Part shown: positions 60,953 through 64,000 of the stretch, one piece after another
Layout of the letters: the number at the start of each line of letters is the position of its first letter
Position numbering within the stretch: the stretch's first letter is position 1
NCBI RefSeq assembly: GCF_950100655.1
Contig: NZ_CATNLY010000001.1
Span: 62,001-126,000, forward strand
Source of the DNA: Pleomorphomonas sp. T1.2MG-36
GTDB taxonomy: Bacteria; Pseudomonadota; Alphaproteobacteria; Rhizobiales; Pleomorphomonadaceae
Length of the DNA: 64,000 bases
Direction: 5' to 3'
Notes under the pieces: generated by a model
The model's database searches: none
Told to the model about the DNA's origin: nothing
The model's input: only the letters and a program-made list of their open reading frames with translations
Program-made: the position numbers and the translations under genes

Positions 60953-61452
60953 GACCCGCCGTCCGAGGTGCCGCGCCCGAATCCCAGAAGACGCCGACGG
61001 TCGAGGTTGATGGAGAGGGACGCCGTTTCGGATGGCTCTGTCTCCCCCAACAGCTCGTCCAGCGCGGCCATGGCGACCTCTTCGGCAATCACCTGATCGT
61101 CGAACTCGTCCATCGGCGAGAACAGAGACGCCGTGCCGTAACGGCCTCCGTCCTCCATCGACGCCACCACGAAATCGACCTCGCCGGCAGGCAGATCAAG
61201 CCGCAGCGTGACACCGTCGGGGGGCAGCTTGATGCCGGTATCGGGCACGGCGACGACGGCCATGCACCAAGGCGTGACCACGGCCGCGAAGCGGAAACGG
61301 CCGAAGCGCCGGATCGGCGTCACCATGACGGCAAGCGCCGGATTGTGAACGGGAAGGGCGGACATGCGGTTGTCGGCCGCTCGCCAGAAGTCTTCGAGAC
61401 GGCGGACAAGTTCCTCGTCGTCGAGGTCGGACAGGAGCGCATCAGCGATCAT
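60949..61452 (-). CDS. hupJ: HybE-family hydrogenase chaperone (HupJ)
   Basis: 167-residue protein of the HybE family, chaperones for Tat-exported NiFe hydrogenases. Recognisable segments are VRRLEDFWRAADNRM, LPVHNPALAV and GRFRFAAVVTPWCMAVV. It overlaps hupI by 11 bases and hupK by four. Its presence indicates an exported (periplasm-facing) uptake hydrogenase. Confidence 0.92.
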   Translation of the reverse strand: MIADALLSDLDDEELVRRLEDFWRAADNRMSALPVHNPALAVMVTPIRRFGRFRFAAVVTPWCMAVVAVPDTGIKLPPDGVTLRLDLPAGEVDFVVASMEDGGRYGTASLFSPMDEFDDQVIAEEVAMAALDELLGETEPSETASLSINLDRRRLLGFGRGTSDGGS

Positions 61453-61627
61453 CGTCGATCCTCATGAACCTGAGCTTGGATCCATCGCAGTTCGGACAGT
61501 GCCAGTCCTCCGGCAATGCCTGAAAGGGCGTGCCGGGCGGCACCTGCGCCACGTCGTCACCCTCGGCCGGATCATACACCGTCCAGCAGACACCGCACTC
61601 CCAACGATCTTCCGGGCGAAAAGTCAT
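61442..61627 (-). CDS. hupI: Rubredoxin-like protein HupI
   Basis: 61-residue rubredoxin with the two iron-binding pairs CGVC and CPNC in the usual spacing (ECGVCWTVYDPAEGD ... LPEDWHCPNCDGSK). In hup operons this rubredoxin supports hydrogenase maturation under oxygen. The ATG at 61627 gives the normal length; an in-frame extension to 61807 is rejected because it overlaps hupH. It overlaps hupH by four bases. Confidence 0.95.
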   Translation of the reverse strand: MTFRPEDRWECGVCWTVYDPAEGDDVAQVPPGTPFQALPEDWHCPNCDGSKLRFMRIDDDR

Positions 61628-62427
61628 TGGAAATAAGCCTCGCCGATCTCGCGGAGACGGATAGCCGAGTCGCGAAAGTCCTCCACGGCTGCCTGCGCTG
61701 CGGCCGGCACGTCTCCAATCTCGACGGTGTCGAGCAGGATGGCGTCCATGGCATTGAAGAACTGCACCGACCAGACGTTGTGGATGGCCGTCGCCTGAAC
61801 GCGGCAACTGCCGTAGCCTCGTGACACGATTTTGACCGGGCCGGTTCCAAGCCGATCGACCAGGAGGTCGAGATCTTCCGCCAGCATCGGCATCAGCGTC
61901 AGGGAGATGACATGGTTAGGCTCGCCCGGCCGGTAGGCCTCGGCGCGGTCGGCGATTTCCGCCAACACCGCCGGCGCATTCATCACCCCGTCCGGCAGGG
62001 CTTCGAGATCGAGGCTCGGCAGTGTCATCGCCGCGGCGCGGCGCACCGCCTGCGGCACGGCCGATACTTCGGCATAGTCGGCGATGATCGCGTGATCGGC
62101 GCCCAGGAAGCGGACGCGCCAGAGGCCGGCAAAGACGCTCTCGACGATCTCGGCCACCACGCCGTCCGGCAGGGCCACCGTGGCTGCCACTTCGCCCTCG
62201 CCGAGGATCTCGTTGAGCAGCAGCTTCTCGTCGTCGCTCAGAGGGGCGAGGTCGAACAGCAGGCCGGGCGCTGTCGCGGTCTGCCGTTCAAGCGCTGCCG
62301 CCATGTCCGGAAGAAGACGTGCGACACTGGGGCAGCGGGCAATCAGCACCTCGGCGTCGGACGTCGCCAGGAAGGCGAGGGTACCGGTACCCGTGGTTCG
62401 GCCGGTTGTCGGAAGATCCGTCGTCAT
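61624..62427 (-). CDS. hupH: Hydrogenase expression/formation protein HupH (HyaF family)
   Basis: 267-residue HupH/HyaF family protein needed for small-subunit maturation of uptake hydrogenase. Characteristic segments are LLNEILGEGEVAATV near residue 75, PNHVISLTLMPML, and the C-terminal GYGSCRVQATAIHNVWSVQ with a conserved cysteine. Its ends overlap hupG and hupI by four bases each. Confidence 0.93.
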   Translation of the reverse strand: MTTDLPTTGRTTGTGTLAFLATSDAEVLIARCPSVARLLPDMAAALERQTATAPGLLFDLAPLSDDEKLLLNEILGEGEVAATVALPDGVVAEIVESVFAGLWRVRFLGADHAIIADYAEVSAVPQAVRRAAAMTLPSLDLEALPDGVMNAPAVLAEIADRAEAYRPGEPNHVISLTLMPMLAEDLDLLVDRLGTGPVKIVSRGYGSCRVQATAIHNVWSVQFFNAMDAILLDTVEIGDVPAAAQAAVEDFRDSAIRLREIGEAYFQ

Positions 62428-62864
62428 GCCTCGTCCCTCCGGGCATTTGCAGTGATCGCGATGCGGCTCGGAGCGGCAAATGCCGGTGCGTCCTCCCTGA
62501 GCGCTGCTTCGAGACGGTCGAGATATTCGACCCAGTCGCGAATGCGAGGCAATACATCGAGTACCGTTTGGCCCCGCAGTACGACCAACGATGGAAAAAC
62601 CTCGACTCGACAGCGAGCCTTCAGCGCCGCCTCGGCCGAGCGGTCGATCACGCCCGCCCGAAAGCGACCATGGAAGGCGGACAGCAGTTCCGGCAGCACC
62701 ACGGCAACGTCGCCGCTGTCGCTCCGCTGGTCGGGGTCGCCAGTGAAGAACAGCAGCGCATGGTCCGGCTCGCCGGCAGCAGGCGCCAGGAAGGCGTCGA
62801 ATGTATCGACGTCGATGGTCGGCAAGCCGTGGCGGCTTGCGAGAGCGGCGATCAATGCGGACAT
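62424..62864 (-). CDS. hupG: Hydrogenase accessory protein HupG (HyaE family, thioredoxin-like)
   Basis: 146-residue HyaE/HupG protein, a thioredoxin fold without the CxxC active site. The core reads LLFFTGDPDQ, VAVVLPELL and VEVFPSLVVLRG with the cis-proline region. It is thought to act as a chaperone for the Tat-exported hydrogenase small subunit. It is preceded by a glycosyltransferase gene ending 10 bases upstream, where hupF would be expected. Confidence 0.92.
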   Translation of the reverse strand: MSALIAALASRHGLPTIDVDTFDAFLAPAAGEPDHALLFFTGDPDQRSDSGDVAVVLPELLSAFHGRFRAGVIDRSAEAALKARCRVEVFPSLVVLRGQTVLDVLPRIRDWVEYLDRLEAALREDAPAFAAPSRIAITANARRDEA

Positions 62865-62874
62865 GGATTTGGCC

Positions 62875-63699
62875 TCACAGCCCCTTCAAGCGAGCGATGA
62901 TGTAACGACCGACGCCGCGCGCCTGACGCCACGGCGTAAGGAGATAGTTCTCGGCGGCGATTCCAAAGTCGCTTTCACCTTCGGCGTTGCGAAGTGCCGG
63001 AATCGTCGGAAACAGGTCGGCCATGGACTCGAGGCGAACCCGCGTCCCCTTGATCCGGTTGGATACGTTGCCGCCGTGGACCACCTGCAACCAGGCCGGA
63101 CGTCCTTCGAGCTGTCGGACCGGCGCCAATCGGGCGATGTTGACGTGAATCTCGCCCCAAATGGTCCGGGCGTCGAGCGCCATCGGCTCCAGGAGCGAGG
63201 CGAAGGGATTTTTGCGATCGACAATCCGATAGAGGCTCGGCGCGGTGCCGGCCGCCGACAGGATTGCGCCGTTTGGAAAGTTGAAAACCTGGGCGGTCCC
63301 AGCTCGCGCCGCTTCGCGGAGCCGGGCGACATGGTCGACGGCCAGAATGTCGTCACTGTCGAGGCGGGTGGTCAGCAGCCAGTCGCAGTCGGCATATCGA
63401 GGCAGAACGGCCGGAATGATCTCCGGCATCATGAAGAGATCGGTGAACTCGGCGTGAAATGGAAACACCTTCTGAAGGTCGACGATCACCTGCTTGAACT
63501 CGGCGGGCGTCTCCCGATCGAAGAAGATCACCCAGTCGAAATCCGTTTCCGTCTGCCGTGCGACGCTCGGCAGGCAGTAGTCGCGGAACAGGCGAAACCG
63601 ATCGGCCAACCATCCCGGTTGCGAGCGGAGGTAGAGTTCCCGCCCCGGCGAAGGCACGTTGAAGCGTGTTAGGAAAACATGCTTGATCCTGGCACTCAT
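62875..63699 (-). CDS. Putative rhamnosyltransferase-family glycosyltransferase inserted in the hup operon
   Basis: 274-residue protein of the putative rhamnosyltransferase type (GT-A-like). It has an N-terminal KHVFLTRFNV, FDWVIFFDRETP, and a DxD-like metal motif in TTRLDSDDIL, with no signal peptide. A GGACGAG ribosome binding site precedes the ATG. It lies between hupF (92 bases upstream) and hupG (10 bases downstream), where known rhizobial operons have no extra gene. It may be a chance insertion that preserves operon expression or have a role with a surface polysaccharide; nothing in its motifs suggests hydrogenase maturation. Confidence 0.8.
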   Translation of the reverse strand: MSARIKHVFLTRFNVPSPGRELYLRSQPGWLADRFRLFRDYCLPSVARQTETDFDWVIFFDRETPAEFKQVIVDLQKVFPFHAEFTDLFMMPEIIPAVLPRYADCDWLLTTRLDSDDILAVDHVARLREAARAGTAQVFNFPNGAILSAAGTAPSLYRIVDRKNPFASLLEPMALDARTIWGEIHVNIARLAPVRQLEGRPAWLQVVHGGNVSNRIKGTRVRLESMADLFPTIPALRNAEGESDFGIAAENYLLTPWRQARGVGRYIIARLKGL

Positions 63700-63790
63700 A
63701 CTGACTCGTCCTCGGTGCTTCGCAGATACTGGACGGGACGGTTTGCCCGGCCGGTGCCCTTGCTATCGTACGACTTCTCGACTGGCGATC

Positions 63791-64000
63791 TCACTTCCTG
63801 AGATGAACAGGCAGTTCCGGTTCGCGGTCCATGAGATCGGCGAAAAGATGCTCGAAGGGGCGCCCCTCGGCAGCCGCCGCGAGGCCATCGAGCGCCAGGC
63901 TGATCGCCTCGGCCTCCGCGTCGTCAAGCACGCGAATGGCGCTGTCGAGGTGCACGAGCAACCGGGCTCCGGGCGCCTGCCTGCCGACCAGCAGCGTCGA
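63791..64000 (-). CDS. hupF: Hydrogenase maturation protein HupF, HypC-like (partial, N-terminus beyond right edge)
   Basis: The C-terminal 69 residues of a protein continuing past the right edge. The core GARLLVHLDSAIRVLDDAEAE matches the HypC/HupF fold, and the tail ending MDREPELPVHLRK is the extension that distinguishes HupF from HypC. HupF guards HupL maturation when oxygen is present. Its place upstream of hupGHIJK-hyp predicts hupS, hupL, hupC and hupD just beyond the edge. Confidence 0.88.
   Translation of the reverse strand, partial: STLLVGRQAPGARLLVHLDSAIRVLDDAEAEAISLALDGLAAAAEGRPFEHLFADLMDREPELPVHLRK

Overview
This is a GC-rich window from an alphaproteobacterium, most likely of the order Hyphomicrobiales (rhizobia-like). 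The evidence is gene order: an aglR / aglEFGAK-type alpha-glucoside locus, sdhE next to mfd, scpAB-tatABC-serS-surE-pcm-nlpD, yajC-secD-secF followed by two complex I assembly factor homologues, and a hupFGHIJK-hypABFCDE hydrogenase operon. The genus cannot be fixed from the sequence. No insertion sequence, prophage, CRISPR array or rRNA was seen. One tRNA (Lys, anticodon TTT) is present.

Layout. 1-7270: binding-protein-dependent alpha-glucoside importer with an intracellular alpha-glucosidase, divergent from a LacI-family regulator; a TTGACA promoter with a perfect 12-bp palindromic operator lies between them. 7513-10349: sulfate activation (cysD, fused cysNC). 10353-18771: an MFS transporter, sdhE, and mfd flanked by two related membrane GGDEF proteins whose signature residues have diverged in complementary ways. 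18785-20577: an NnrS-like membrane protein, a DUF59 protein and a DUF2249 protein behind a near-consensus NnrR-type box, suggesting nitric oxide control. 20590-26505: fucO, two MFS transporters, a small unrecognised ORF with its own signals, tRNA-Lys and a quinone oxidoreductase. 26515-46474: a housekeeping block (erpA, dgt, argS, SPOR protein, nagZ, scpAB, tatABC, serS, surE, pcm, nlpD-like, lipoprotein, DUF815 ATPase, yajC, secDF, and NDUFAF3- and NDUFAF6-like genes).

46471-64000 (all minus strand) is the most interesting part. Transcription runs leftward from beyond the right edge: hupF (cut by the edge), an unexpected glycosyltransferase, hupG, hupH, hupI, hupJ, hupK, hypA, hypB, hypF, hypC, hypD, hypE, then after a 310-bp gap a six-gene set hyfB-C-E-F-G-I. 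The hup/hyp genes form a complete maturation kit for a [NiFe] uptake hydrogenase whose structural genes should lie to the right. The Hyf-like set, however, encodes a large subunit with no CxxC motif at either nickel-binding position and has no ferredoxin-type subunit. Its small subunit keeps the cluster cysteines and its membrane subunits keep the proton-channel residues. It therefore looks like an energy-converting-hydrogenase-related (Ehr-type) ion pump of unknown substrate, placed directly downstream of true nickel-hydrogenase maturation genes.
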